A stretch of 10,479 bases of DNA. Source: Planctomycetota bacterium (GTDB taxonomy: Bacteria; Planctomycetota; Planctomycetia; Pirellulales; Pirellulaceae). The DNA lies in the NCBI GenBank assembly GCA_019347795.1, contig JAHWKS010000097.1, positions 1 to 10,479 of the forward strand, read 5' to 3'. The notes below the pieces were generated by a model, which saw only the letters and a list, made by a program, of their open reading frames with translations, did not search any database and was not told where the DNA came from. Positions 1 through 6,557 of this stretch are shown here, one piece after another. A program made the translations under genes and the position numbers. Position 1 is the first letter of the stretch; each line of letters begins with the position of its first letter.

Positions 1-103
1 GAGGGCGCAAAATTGCGCCCTCCTGGAATCGCCGCCAGGCAAAAGAAAAATCCCCGCCACGGCGTTTTAGGGTGGCGCAAAATTTCGCCCCCCTGGAAGC
101 GCC
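1..103. repeat. Two direct copies of a hairpin-bearing intergenic repeat, 70-bp period
   Basis: A unit at about 1-33 recurs at about 71-103, offset by exactly 70 bases. The shared core is CGCAAAATT, followed one base later by CGCCC and then CCTGGAA and CGCC. Copy 1 contains a perfect inverted repeat at 1-22: GAGGGCGCAA and TTGCGCCCTC around a two-base AA centre. In copy 2 one arm base has changed (G to T at 85), so the stem is imperfect. Copy 1 touches the window edge, so more units may lie to the left. The hairpin has no T-run on the plus strand and is not a classical terminator for a gene entering from the left. Confidence 0.7.
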
Positions 104-183
104 CTTGAAGGAGACTCCGCAAATTAGGCGAACTCACGCCGGCTGGTTCGGGCCCGCTAGCGAGCGACGTGCTTTCTCCGCTT

Positions 184-192
184 TGGTATGCT
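184..192 (+). promoter_or_regulatory. Candidate extended -10 element for thrC
   Basis: TGGTATGCT at 184-192 reads as a TGn extension followed by TATGCT, which matches TATAAT at four of six positions. No convincing -35 hexamer lies 17 bases upstream, as is acceptable for an extended -10 promoter. Transcription would start near 199 and leave a short leader that contains only the ribosome binding site. This is inferred from motif and spacing alone. Confidence 0.3.
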
Positions 193-204
193 GTGCGTGA
201 CGAT

Positions 205-210
205 CAGGAG
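205..210 (+). promoter_or_regulatory. Ribosome binding site that fixes the thrC start
   Basis: CAGGAG ends six bases before the ATG at 217. It favours that ATG over an upstream in-frame start at 169. The extra 16 residues from 169 do not resemble the family N-terminus, whereas the protein from 217 begins in the expected way (MPRFVTHLE). Confidence 0.65.
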
Positions 211-216
211 ATTGCT

Positions 217-1458
217 ATGCCTCGCTTTGTCACGCATCTGGAGAGCGCCCTGGATGGGACGCGTCTTACCGCGGATCGGCCGCAGACGATGCATCGGGAT
301 CGGCCGCTGTGGGTGCGGTACGGCTTGGATGCGGTTCGCGGCGCGATGTCGAAAGAAAGCGTCGCCGTGCGGCCGCCGACGATGTGGCGGTATCGCGAGC
401 TGCTGCCGCTCGACTTCGACCTCCAGCCGGTAACGCTGGGCGAGGGAATGAGCCCGGTGCTCAAGTGCGAGCGGCTCGGCGCCGAGTTGGGGCTCTCGAA
501 CCTGTGGATCAAAGATGAGTCGCAGCTTCCCACCGGCAGCTTCAAGAGCCGGGGGTTGGGCATGGCGATCAGCATGGCCCGGCAGTTCGGCATCCGCCGC
601 GTCGCCCTCCCCACCGCGGGAAACGCCGGCGGCGCCGCGGCCGCCTACGCCGCCCGGGCCGGCATCGAGGCGTACGTGTTCATGCCCGACGACACGCCGA
701 TCATCAACCAGCTCGAATGCCGCGCCGCCGGCGCCCGCACGTTTCTGGTGAACGGGCTGATCACCGATTGCGGCCGCATCGTTCGCGAGGGCAAAGAAGC
801 GATGGGTTGGTTCGACCTCTCGACGCTCAAGGAGCCGTACCGCATCGAAGGGAAGAAGACGATGGGCCTGGAGTTGGCCGAGCAGCTCGGCTGGCGGCTT
901 CCCGACGTGATCCTCTATCCCACCGGCGGCGGCACGGGGCTGATCGGAATGTGGAAGGCGTTCGATGAACTGGCGAAGATCGGCTGGTTGGCCGAGGACA
1001 AGCGGCCGCGGATGGTGGCCGTGCAGTCGGAGGGTTGCTGTCCGATCGTGCGGGCGTTCGAGAAAGGGGAGCGGTTCGCCGAGCCGTTCCCCGGCGCCGC
1101 GACGATCGCCAGCGGCATTCGCGTCCCCGCGGCGGTGGGCGATTTCATGATCCTGGACGCGGTGCGGGAAAGCGGCGGCCGCGCGATCGCCGTCGATGAG
1201 AACCGCATTCGCGACTGGCTACAACTCGCCTTCTCCCGCGAAGGGATCGCCGTCTGTCCCGAGGCCGCCGCCTGCGTCGGCGCGTTGGAAGACCTTACGG
1301 GCGAAGGTTGGATAAAGCCCGACGAGCAAGTGGTGCTGTTCAACACCGGGGCCGCACAAAAGTATCCCGAGGCGCTGGAGGGCGATCTGCCGCGGATTGA
1401 CAAAGACGCGGCGATCGACTGGGACGGGCTGGCCGCTGCCCCTTTCGACTCGGCGTGA
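217..1458 (+). CDS. thrC: Threonine synthase (PLP-dependent, fold type II)
   Basis: This enzyme converts O-phospho-L-homoserine to L-threonine in the cytoplasm. The protein from ATG 217 is 413 residues, normal for the family. The PLP lysine is K110 in PTGSFKSRG. The glycine-rich phosphate-binding loop is PTGGGTG at about 236-241, inside a stretch (EGKKTMGLELAEQLGW, then PDVILYPTGGGTGLIG) typical of this threonine synthase subfamily. Substrate-side motif PTAGNAGGA lies at 132-140. The N-terminus has the layout of the family's zinc ribbon (THLE..., then RPLWVRY at 29-35), but the usual cysteines are gone: the expected positions read S10, D13, M25 and R27. An AGGAG lies just upstream. The next gene begins within or shortly after the stop codon. 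A related PLP lyase is possible, but threonine synthase is much the best fit. Confidence 0.9.
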   Translation: MPRFVTHLESALDGTRLTADRPQTMHRDRPLWVRYGLDAVRGAMSKESVAVRPPTMWRYRELLPLDFDLQPVTLGEGMSPVLKCERLGAELGLSNLWIKDESQLPTGSFKSRGLGMAISMARQFGIRRVALPTAGNAGGAAAAYAARAGIEAYVFMPDDTPIINQLECRAAGARTFLVNGLITDCGRIVREGKEAMGWFDLSTLKEPYRIEGKKTMGLELAEQLGWRLPDVILYPTGGGTGLIGMWKAFDELAKIGWLAEDKRPRMVAVQSEGCCPIVRAFEKGERFAEPFPGAATIASGIRVPAAVGDFMILDAVRESGGRAIAVDENRIRDWLQLAFSREGIAVCPEAAACVGALEDLTGEGWIKPDEQVVLFNTGAAQKYPEALEGDLPRIDKDAAIDWDGLAAAPFDSA

Positions 1459-1487
1459 TGCGTTATCGCCGTCGTGGCGTCGTCGGT

Positions 1488-1493
1488 TATAAT
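1488..1493 (+). promoter_or_regulatory. Perfect TATAAT -10 hexamer upstream of the membrane-protein gene
   Basis: TATAAT at 1488-1493 sits in a GGTTATAATTCGAGAG context, 30 bases after the thrC stop. It is conspicuous in very GC-rich surroundings. No good -35 is visible at a 17-base spacing (1465-1470 reads ATCGCC). Transcription would begin near 1500. The hexamer argues that the downstream gene starts at 1521 and not at the overlapping GTG/ATG at 1455/1458, and that the plus-strand genes from here on have their own promoter. Confidence 0.4.
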
Positions 1494-1520
1494 TCGAGAG
1501 CGCCGGCCGCCGCTTCTCGT

Positions 1521-1973
1521 ATGTCTCTTGTCGCCATGCCTGCCGCTCCGCGAAAGCCCTACGCTGAACCTTACTCGCTCGTCGCCGCGATTCTCCGCGG
1601 CGCGTGGTTCGGCGCCCGCTTCACGTTCTGGCTGCTGGTGGCTTTGGTCACGGCGCCGATGGCGGCGTATGTCGTACTGAATCTGGCGGCCAGGCCGAGC
1701 GCGATCTGGCAGATCTTCAGCATCGGCTTCTTCGTGCGTATTGTGATTCCGGCAGTCGTGGTTCCGCTGGCCGGAGCGGCGCTGGGGGGGATGGTCGCGG
1801 GAATTCTGCTGCCGCTGGCGTCGCTGCTCAACGGCCGTTCGGAGAAAAGGCGCGAGCAGGACGCCGACGAGCCTCCTTCGCCGTTCGACGATCCGTCGCC
1901 GGCGCCGCGGAGCCGGGAAGAGCTGTTGCGCCGCATCGTGGGCGGGCCGCAGGAGCCGTGCGAGTCAACCTGA
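1521..1973 (+). CDS. Small membrane protein with two hydrophobic helices, function unknown
   Basis: I do not recognise this protein. From ATG 1521 it has 150 residues: a short N-terminus, a hydrophobic helix at about 33-56 (FTFWLLVALVTAPMAAYVVL), a second long hydrophobic stretch at about 71-103 rich in Gly, Ala, Val and Pro, and a hydrophilic acidic and proline-rich tail that contains SEKRREQDADE and a terminal helix around REELLRRIVGG. It is probably an inner-membrane protein with a cytoplasmic tail. The start is uncertain. ATG 1536 is a second option. An ATG at 1458 overlaps the thrC stop as TGATG and would give coupled translation, but the added 21 residues are basic and low-complexity and the region contains a TATAAT. 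No Shine-Dalgarno is visible. The gene ends 21 bases before the acyl-CoA ligase, so co-transcription with it is likely. Confidence 0.6.
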   Translation: MSLVAMPAAPRKPYAEPYSLVAAILRGAWFGARFTFWLLVALVTAPMAAYVVLNLAARPSAIWQIFSIGFFVRIVIPAVVVPLAGAALGGMVAGILLPLASLLNGRSEKRREQDADEPPSPFDDPSPAPRSREELLRRIVGGPQEPCEST

Positions 1974-1994
1974 GTTCGCTTCGCCGCGTGAGTT

Positions 1995-3665
1995 ATGATT
2001 GACAAGAACGCCACCATCCTCGGCTTGTTTTGCCGCCGCGTCGCCCAGGACGGCGGCCGCAATGCGATCCACATCAAACGCGACGGCCAGTACGCCGCGC
2101 TCACATGGGATGAAGTCGGCGCCGACGTGCGCCGCGCGGCCGTCGCGCTGCGGCGAGTGGGCGCCGCGCCGGGCGATCGGGTCGTGCAGGTTTCCGAAAA
2201 CCGCTACGAATGGATCGTCACCGACCTGGCGGTGCAGATGGCCGGCGCCGTGCACACGCCCGTTCACGCCCCGCTCACCGGTCCGCAGATCGCCTGGCAG
2301 ATTCGCCACAGCGAGGCGAAGGTCGTATTGCTCTCCGGCGCCGAGCAAGCCGAGAAGCTCGCCGCGGTCGCCGAGCAAATCCCCCCGGACGTGCAGTTCT
2401 TCGCCTTCGACCCGTGCGAGGTGAAGATCGGCTCGCGCCCCGTCGGCCTCTGGAGCGACGTCGGCGCCGATGCCGCGGATGACGAGTGCCGGGACGTGGA
2501 GGAGCAGGGCCTTAACGCGGTCACGCCCGATTCGCTGGCGACCATCCTCTACACGTCGGGCACTACCGGCGAGCCGAAAGGGGTGATGCTTTCGCAGCGA
2601 AACCTCGCTTCCAACACGCTGGCGACGCTGGAGGCGTTCGGCGAGCGGTCGGATGATCTGCGGCTGAATTTCCTCCCGCTCAGCCACATCTTCGCCCGCA
2701 CCTGCGACATGAACTCCTGGCTGAGCTGCGGCTCGCAGCTTGCCCTGGCCGAGTCGCGAGAGACGGTGATCGCCGACTGTGCCGCGGTCAAGCCGACGCT
2801 GATTAACGGCGTCCCGTACTTTTACGACAAGGTCCGCCGCCATCTTTGCGACAACGGCCTGGCCGACCAGGAAGGCGTGCTGCAGGCGGTGTTCGGCGGG
2901 AACATCCGCCTGTGCTGCAGCGGCGGGGCGGCCCTCCCGGATCACGTGTACGACTTCTACTGGGAGCGCGGCGTCCCGCTCTTGCAAGGGTACGGGCTGA
3001 GCGAGTCGTCGCCCGTGATCACCGTCTCCACAGAGGAGCACCACCGCCGCGGCGCCGTGGGACAGGCCATTCCCGGCGTGGAAGTGCGTATCGCCGACGA
3101 CGGCGAAATTCTCACTCGCGGCCCGCACGTGATGCTCGGCTATTGGAAAAATCCGCAGGCGACCGAGGAAGTAACTCGCGACGGCTGGCTGGTGACCGGC
3201 GATCTCGGGCGGCTCGACGAGGACGGCTTTCTTTACATCACCGGCCGGAAAAAGGAAATCATCGTCACCGCCGGCGGCAAGAACGTCGCGCCGGCGCCAC
3301 TCGAGTCGCTGTTGTGCGAAGACCCGCTGATCCTGCAGGCGTTGGTGGTCGGCGACGGTCGCAACTACCTGGCGGCGCTGGTGGTTCCCAATCCCGAGAC
3401 CCTCCGTGAGGAGCTTGCGTCGCGAGGGATCGCTGTCTCGTCGCCGCAAGACGCTTTGGCGCATCCCGACGTGCGGGCGTTGTTCGAGGAGCGGATCGCC
3501 GCACGGCTGGCGTGCGTCTCGCACTATGAGCAAGTCCGGAAGTTCACACTGCTCAGTCGCGGATTCACGATCGAAAGCGGCGAATTGACTCCCAAGCTCA
3601 GTCTGCGCCGCAAGGAGATCGAAGAGCATTTTGCGAAAGAGATCGCCGCGATGTATGAACAGTAG
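1995..3665 (+). CDS. Long-chain acyl-CoA ligase (AMP-forming, ANL superfamily)
   Basis: This enzyme activates a fatty acid with ATP to an acyl-adenylate, then to acyl-CoA, probably at the inner face of the membrane. The protein has 556 residues, close to the usual 590-600 of the FAA1/COG1022 group. Visible motifs in order: P-loop YTSGTTGEPKG at 186-196; GYGLSES at 332-338; TGD at 401-403; the hinge region GRKKEIIVTAGGKN at 417-430; and the C-terminal lysine motif LTPKLSLRRK at 531-540. In that last motif most homologues read LTPTLK, so here the lysine sits two residues early (K534) and the usual lysine position is Ser. No signal peptide or membrane segment is seen, and no clear Shine-Dalgarno. 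The stop codon TAG lies inside the palindrome at 3661-3728. Long-chain specificity is inferred from family resemblance. Confidence 0.88.
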   Translation: MIDKNATILGLFCRRVAQDGGRNAIHIKRDGQYAALTWDEVGADVRRAAVALRRVGAAPGDRVVQVSENRYEWIVTDLAVQMAGAVHTPVHAPLTGPQIAWQIRHSEAKVVLLSGAEQAEKLAAVAEQIPPDVQFFAFDPCEVKIGSRPVGLWSDVGADAADDECRDVEEQGLNAVTPDSLATILYTSGTTGEPKGVMLSQRNLASNTLATLEAFGERSDDLRLNFLPLSHIFARTCDMNSWLSCGSQLALAESRETVIADCAAVKPTLINGVPYFYDKVRRHLCDNGLADQEGVLQAVFGGNIRLCCSGGAALPDHVYDFYWERGVPLLQGYGLSESSPVITVSTEEHHRRGAVGQAIPGVEVRIADDGEILTRGPHVMLGYWKNPQATEEVTRDGWLVTGDLGRLDEDGFLYITGRKKEIIVTAGGKNVAPAPLESLLCEDPLILQALVVGDGRNYLAALVVPNPETLREELASRGIAVSSPQDALAHPDVRALFEERIAARLACVSHYEQVRKFTLLSRGFTIESGELTPKLSLRRKEIEEHFAKEIAAMYEQ

Positions 3666-3728
3666 CAGGCACACTCCGTGTGCCGTTCGTTTGCGAGTCC
3701 CGGCGGCACACGCAGTGTGCCTGCTACT
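3661..3728. repeat. Bimodular palindromic element carrying the acyl-CoA ligase stop codon
   Basis: Two 25-base arms, 3661-3685 and 3704-3728, are reverse complements at 24 of 25 positions and flank an 18-base centre. Each arm is itself a hairpin: GGCACAC and GTGTGCC around TCC in the left arm and GCA in the right. The element can therefore fold either as one long stem or as two small ones. The outer ends read AGTAGCAGGC and GCCTGCTACT. The ligase TAG (3663-3665) is part of the left arm, and the next gene begins just after the right arm. No T-run follows, so it is not a standard intrinsic terminator. It resembles a REP/MITE-type dispersed element. Confidence 0.85.
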
Positions 3729-3737
3729 ATGTGTCCT

Positions 3738-4463
3738 ATGCCCGCACGCGTTCGCTATCTGCTCCTGCAAGTCCGCAATTCGCACGACCCGATGCGCGAG
3801 CATGAGGTCGGCTGCTTTGCGCGGGCCCTGGGTTGCGAGCGGGAGCGGATTCGCGTCTTCGATCTGATCTCCGGCGTGCCCGGCCGGGCGGTAGTGGACT
3901 CGGCCGACGTGGTGCTGTTGGGCGGCAGCGGCGATTACTCCGTTGCGGAAGGCGGGCCGTGGCTTCCGGCGGCGCTGGACGGGATGCGGGAGCTGGTTGA
4001 GTGGAGCAAGCCGACCTTTGCCTCCTGCTGGGGCTTTCAGGCGATGGCGCGGGCTTTAGGAGGCGAAGTGGTGACCGATCTCACCCGGGCTGAGTTGGGA
4101 ACGCACGCCATCCATTTGACGGAAGCGGGACAGCGCGACCCGATCTTCGGCGAACTGAACCCGGCGTTCGAGGGACAGATGGGGCACCAGGACATTGTCA
4201 TCGAGTTGCCGGTGGACGCGGTGCTACTGGCCTCGAGCGACCTCGTCGAGAACCAGGCGTTCTGTCTTCCCGGCAAGCCCATTTACTGCACGCAATTCCA
4301 CCCCGAGCTGAACCGGGACGACCTGCACCGGCGCGTGAGGGCCTACCCCCGCTACGTCGAAGCGATCGCCGGAATGACCGTCGAGCAGTTGGCCCGCCAT
4401 TGCCGCGATACGCCGCAAGCCGAGGGACTCTTGCGAAGATTCGTGCAGCACGTGTTGAAGTAG
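3738..4463 (+). CDS. Class I glutamine amidotransferase domain protein (orphan glutaminase)
   Basis: This is a stand-alone class I (triad) glutamine amidotransferase of 241 residues, of the GMP-synthase-like type. The nucleophile is C97 in FASCWGFQAMARALGG. The triad partners are H188 and E190 in YCTQFHPE. The oxyanion-strand turn is LLGGSGDYS at 60-68. All three catalytic residues are present, so it should hydrolyse glutamine or a related amide. No synthetase domain is fused and no obvious ammonia acceptor lies nearby, so its substrate is unknown. The protein carries an extra C-terminal helical segment at about 205-241. The start is uncertain: ATG 3729 is equally possible, and an ATG at 3678 would lie inside the palindrome and add residues unlike the family. 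There is no Shine-Dalgarno. It may be co-transcribed with the ligase across the palindrome. Confidence 0.8.
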   Translation: MPARVRYLLLQVRNSHDPMREHEVGCFARALGCERERIRVFDLISGVPGRAVVDSADVVLLGGSGDYSVAEGGPWLPAALDGMRELVEWSKPTFASCWGFQAMARALGGEVVTDLTRAELGTHAIHLTEAGQRDPIFGELNPAFEGQMGHQDIVIELPVDAVLLASSDLVENQAFCLPGKPIYCTQFHPELNRDDLHRRVRAYPRYVEAIAGMTVEQLARHCRDTPQAEGLLRRFVQHVLK

Positions 4464-4474
4464 CTAACGCGAAA

Positions 4475-4496
4475 CCGCAAGCGATCACGCTTGCGG
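4475..4496. terminator. Hairpin between convergent genes, possible bidirectional terminator
   Basis: A perfect 9-bp stem, CCGCAAGCG and CGCTTGCGG, closes a four-base ATCA loop. It lies 11 bases after the amidotransferase stop and 31 bases beyond the ATPase stop on the other strand. Neither side has a long T-run; the minus strand reads GGTTTCGC after the stem. It may slow or stop transcription from both directions, or be a dispersed palindrome. The convergent position is the main support. Confidence 0.45.
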
Positions 4497-4527
4497 CCAG
4501 CGCGCTGCCTGTTGCGATGGACATCGT

Positions 4528-5421
4528 CTACGTCCCCTCAAGCAAACGCACCCCGCCGTCGTCGATGGCGTAGGGGGCGATCTCATCGGAGCAGGGGCTG
4601 CCGCGGTGCTTGGCGATGTAGAGGGCGCGCCCGATCTTCAGGCCGTCGCGGATCTTGCCCATGTAAATCAGCGTATTGGCGTTGGCCAGGGCGTCGCCTT
4701 CCTCCAAGGGGCGGGAGATCAGGTCGTCCAGCATCGTCTCCTGCGACGTGAGGAGCAGCAGACAGCCGATCTCCTCGGGAGGGTACCCGTGAGCGGCCAC
4801 GGCGTCGGCGCTCGCGCGGTACTTCTCGCGGAACAAATCGCGGGCGACCCACGCCGGGTCCTTTCGCACGACCTGATGATAGACGTACTCGAACAGGTTG
4901 AACTGGATCGACTCCCCCGGCCGGTCCGCCGGCTCCACGCCGTCCACCACTACGCGCCGGCAGCCGCGGACAAAGTTTCCGTACAGGAAGGCGATGGCGC
5001 CGCGGAGCTTGGCGTTCAACTCCGCCTGCCACTCGCGCCACTGGTCGAAGTCCAGATCACGCTGCGTCACGCGACGCCCGTGATAGTCGAACACATGCAG
5101 GTAGTCGCCAGGCGGTTCGGCGGCCGCACGGCCGAAAAAGTCGTCCAGCAGCGGCTGCCGGCCCGAGGGCGCCTCGCGCAGGTCCCACTGGTGCATCCGC
5201 TGTGCATACCGGCGATGGTTCTGCGAATCTCCCCGAGCGGCGCAGTCAAGAATCATGCCCGCACGTCCTTCCTGCGCCGTCCCGGCATGGGCGAACTGCA
5301 AGCCCAACTGCGTCTTACCGATCCCGGTGGCGCCGACCACCACCGTCAGCGTCCCCGGGAGCAATCCGCCCCCGAGCATTTCATCCAACGCCGCGATGCC
5401 TGTGCTCTGCCGGTGCGTCAC
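4528..5421 (-). CDS. KaiC/RecA-like P-loop ATPase, function unknown
   Basis: A 297-residue single-domain ATPase of the RecA/KaiC superfamily. The N-terminus has the KaiC-type lead-in [18 protein letters not shown] (residues 6-23), then Walker A GATGIGKT at 30-37, a Walker B-like strand RRVVVDG at 155-161, a possible sensor strand LLLLTSQET at 221-229, and near the C-terminus KHRGS at 271-275, as in KaiC and RadA. The strand after Walker A, where KaiC carries paired catalytic glutamates, reads [11 protein letters not shown], so these glutamates are missing. The central part (about 100-215) is not familiar to me. The GTG start is well supported: it overlaps the desulfurase stop as GTGA, and GGGAGG lies seven bases upstream. 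Translational coupling with the desulfurase suggests a joint role. Regulatory or DNA/RNA-linked ATPase are both possible. Confidence 0.75.
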   Translation of the reverse strand: MTHRQSTGIAALDEMLGGGLLPGTLTVVVGATGIGKTQLGLQFAHAGTAQEGRAGMILDCAARGDSQNHRRYAQRMHQWDLREAPSGRQPLLDDFFGRAAAEPPGDYLHVFDYHGRRVTQRDLDFDQWREWQAELNAKLRGAIAFLYGNFVRGCRRVVVDGVEPADRPGESIQFNLFEYVYHQVVRKDPAWVARDLFREKYRASADAVAAHGYPPEEIGCLLLLTSQETMLDDLISRPLEEGDALANANTLIYMGKIRDGLKIGRALYIAKHRGSPCSDEIAPYAIDDGGVRLLEGT

Positions 5422-6557
5422 TTCAGCGCCTCCCAGGCGCCCAGGAGCAAGTCGGCGGCGCGGTCGATCTCTTCTTCGGAAGTGTACCAGCCGACGCTGA
5501 GGCGGATTGTTCCGCGGGCTTGTTCGGCGGAGAGGCCCATCGCAGCGAGGGTGGCGGAGATGTGCTCCGGCGCGTCGCTGTGACAAGCGGCGCCGGTCGA
5601 GGCGTACAGTTCCGGGATGCGGCCGAGCAACTCGCCTCCCACGACGCCGGGGAAGCTGACGCTGAGCGTGTTCGGCAGTCGCTCGGCGCCGTCGCCGTTG
5701 ATCGTCAGCTCGGGACCAATCGGGTCGCTCAGCCGGCGAGCCAACAGGTCGCGGAGCGACGCCATCCGCTCCGTCGAGCGGTCGAGGCTTTTGTGGGCGA
5801 GCAGCGCTGCCTGGCCGAGTCCGACGATGTAAGGAACATTCTCCGTTCCCGGCCGCAGCCCCGCCTCTTGCCCGGCGCCGTGAATAACCGGATCGACGGC
5901 GACTCCGGAGCGGATGTAGAGGGCGCCGATGCCCTTGGGAGCGTAGACCTTGTGCCCCGCGAGCGTGAGCAGATCGACGCCCAGCTCATCGACGTGCGTG
6001 CGGATTTTCCCCACCGACTGTGCGGCGTCGGTGTGCAGCAGCACGCCCGCGCGGCGGCAGATTTCGGCGATGCGGCGGATCGGCTGCACCACGCCCGTCT
6101 CGTTGTTGGCATGCATGATGCTGACCAGCCGCGTCTGCGGACGCAGCGCCTCCGCGATCCTTTCCGGCTCGACGACGCCCTGCCGGTTGCACGGGACAAC
6201 CGTCACCCCGTATCCCCACTCCCGCAGCCAGCCGGCCGGCGCAGTCACCGCCGGGTGCTCGATGGCGGAGATCACCAGATGTCCGCCGGCCGAGGGCGGC
6301 TCGCGAAGCATCACGCCCTTAATCGCGACGTTGTTGCTCTCCGTGCCGCCGGAGGTGAAGACGATCTCATCTGGGTCGGTCCCCAGCAGCGCCGCTATCC
6401 GCGATCGCGCGTCTTCGATCGCCTCCCGGCACGCCCGGCCGAGCGCATGCGTGCTGGAGGGGTTGCCAAAGTGCTCCGCGAGAAACGGGAGCATCGCCTC
6501 CTGCACGCTAGGCGCGATCGGCGTGGTGGCGTTGTAATCGAGGTAGAGAGGACGCAC
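5418..6557 (-). CDS. Cysteine desulfurase / selenocysteine lyase-like enzyme (PLP, class V aminotransferase)
   Basis: This enzyme removes sulfur (or selenium) from cysteine (or selenocysteine) to give alanine and a protein-bound persulfide, feeding Fe-S cluster assembly, tRNA thiolation or cofactor synthesis. It has 379 residues, normal for NifS/IscS. Motifs in order: YLDYNATTP at 5-13; TSGGTESNN at 68-76; E100-H101-P102 (aromatic-stacking His); D177 and Q180 near PLP; the PLP lysine K203 in [15 protein letters not shown]; the RPGTEN loop at 235-240; and the catalytic C325 in STGAACHSD. The GAACHSD sequence resembles mammalian selenocysteine lyase more than IscS (SACTS). The start codon is GTG with no Shine-Dalgarno; its leader is pyrimidine-rich because a repeat unit begins eight bases upstream. 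Its stop overlaps the ATPase gene by four bases. Confidence 0.88.
   Translation of the reverse strand: MRPLYLDYNATTPIAPSVQEAMLPFLAEHFGNPSSTHALGRACREAIEDARSRIAALLGTDPDEIVFTSGGTESNNVAIKGVMLREPPSAGGHLVISAIEHPAVTAPAGWLREWGYGVTVVPCNRQGVVEPERIAEALRPQTRLVSIMHANNETGVVQPIRRIAEICRRAGVLLHTDAAQSVGKIRTHVDELGVDLLTLAGHKVYAPKGIGALYIRSGVAVDPVIHGAGQEAGLRPGTENVPYIVGLGQAALLAHKSLDRSTERMASLRDLLARRLSDPIGPELTINGDGAERLPNTLSVSFPGVVGGELLGRIPELYASTGAACHSDAPEHISATLAAMGLSAEQARGTIRLSVGWYTSEEEIDRAADLLLGAWEALK
5429..5434 (-). promoter_or_regulatory. Shine-Dalgarno inside the desulfurase end, for the ATPase gene
   Basis: On the minus strand GGGAGG precedes the GTG at 5421-5419 by seven bases. It is the strongest ribosome binding site seen in the window. 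It fixes the ATPase start at the GTG that overlaps the desulfurase TGA, and rules out longer N-terminal extensions, whose residues would be arginine-rich out-of-frame sequence. Confidence 0.7.

Noticed and set aside
1..103. Left-edge repeat as a CRISPR fragment
   Set aside because: Only two imperfect copies with internal hairpin and diverged bases; spacing and degeneracy fit an intergenic palindrome better.
1965..3803. 612-codon open frame on the minus strand opposite the acyl-CoA ligase
   Set aside because: It mirrors a gene with complete family motifs; its translation is His/Arg/Ala-rich with no recognisable domain. Long antisense frames are expected at this GC content.
4606..5583. 325-codon open frame on the plus strand opposite the ATPase
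   Set aside because: Shadow of the Walker A/B-containing frame, with no motif of its own.
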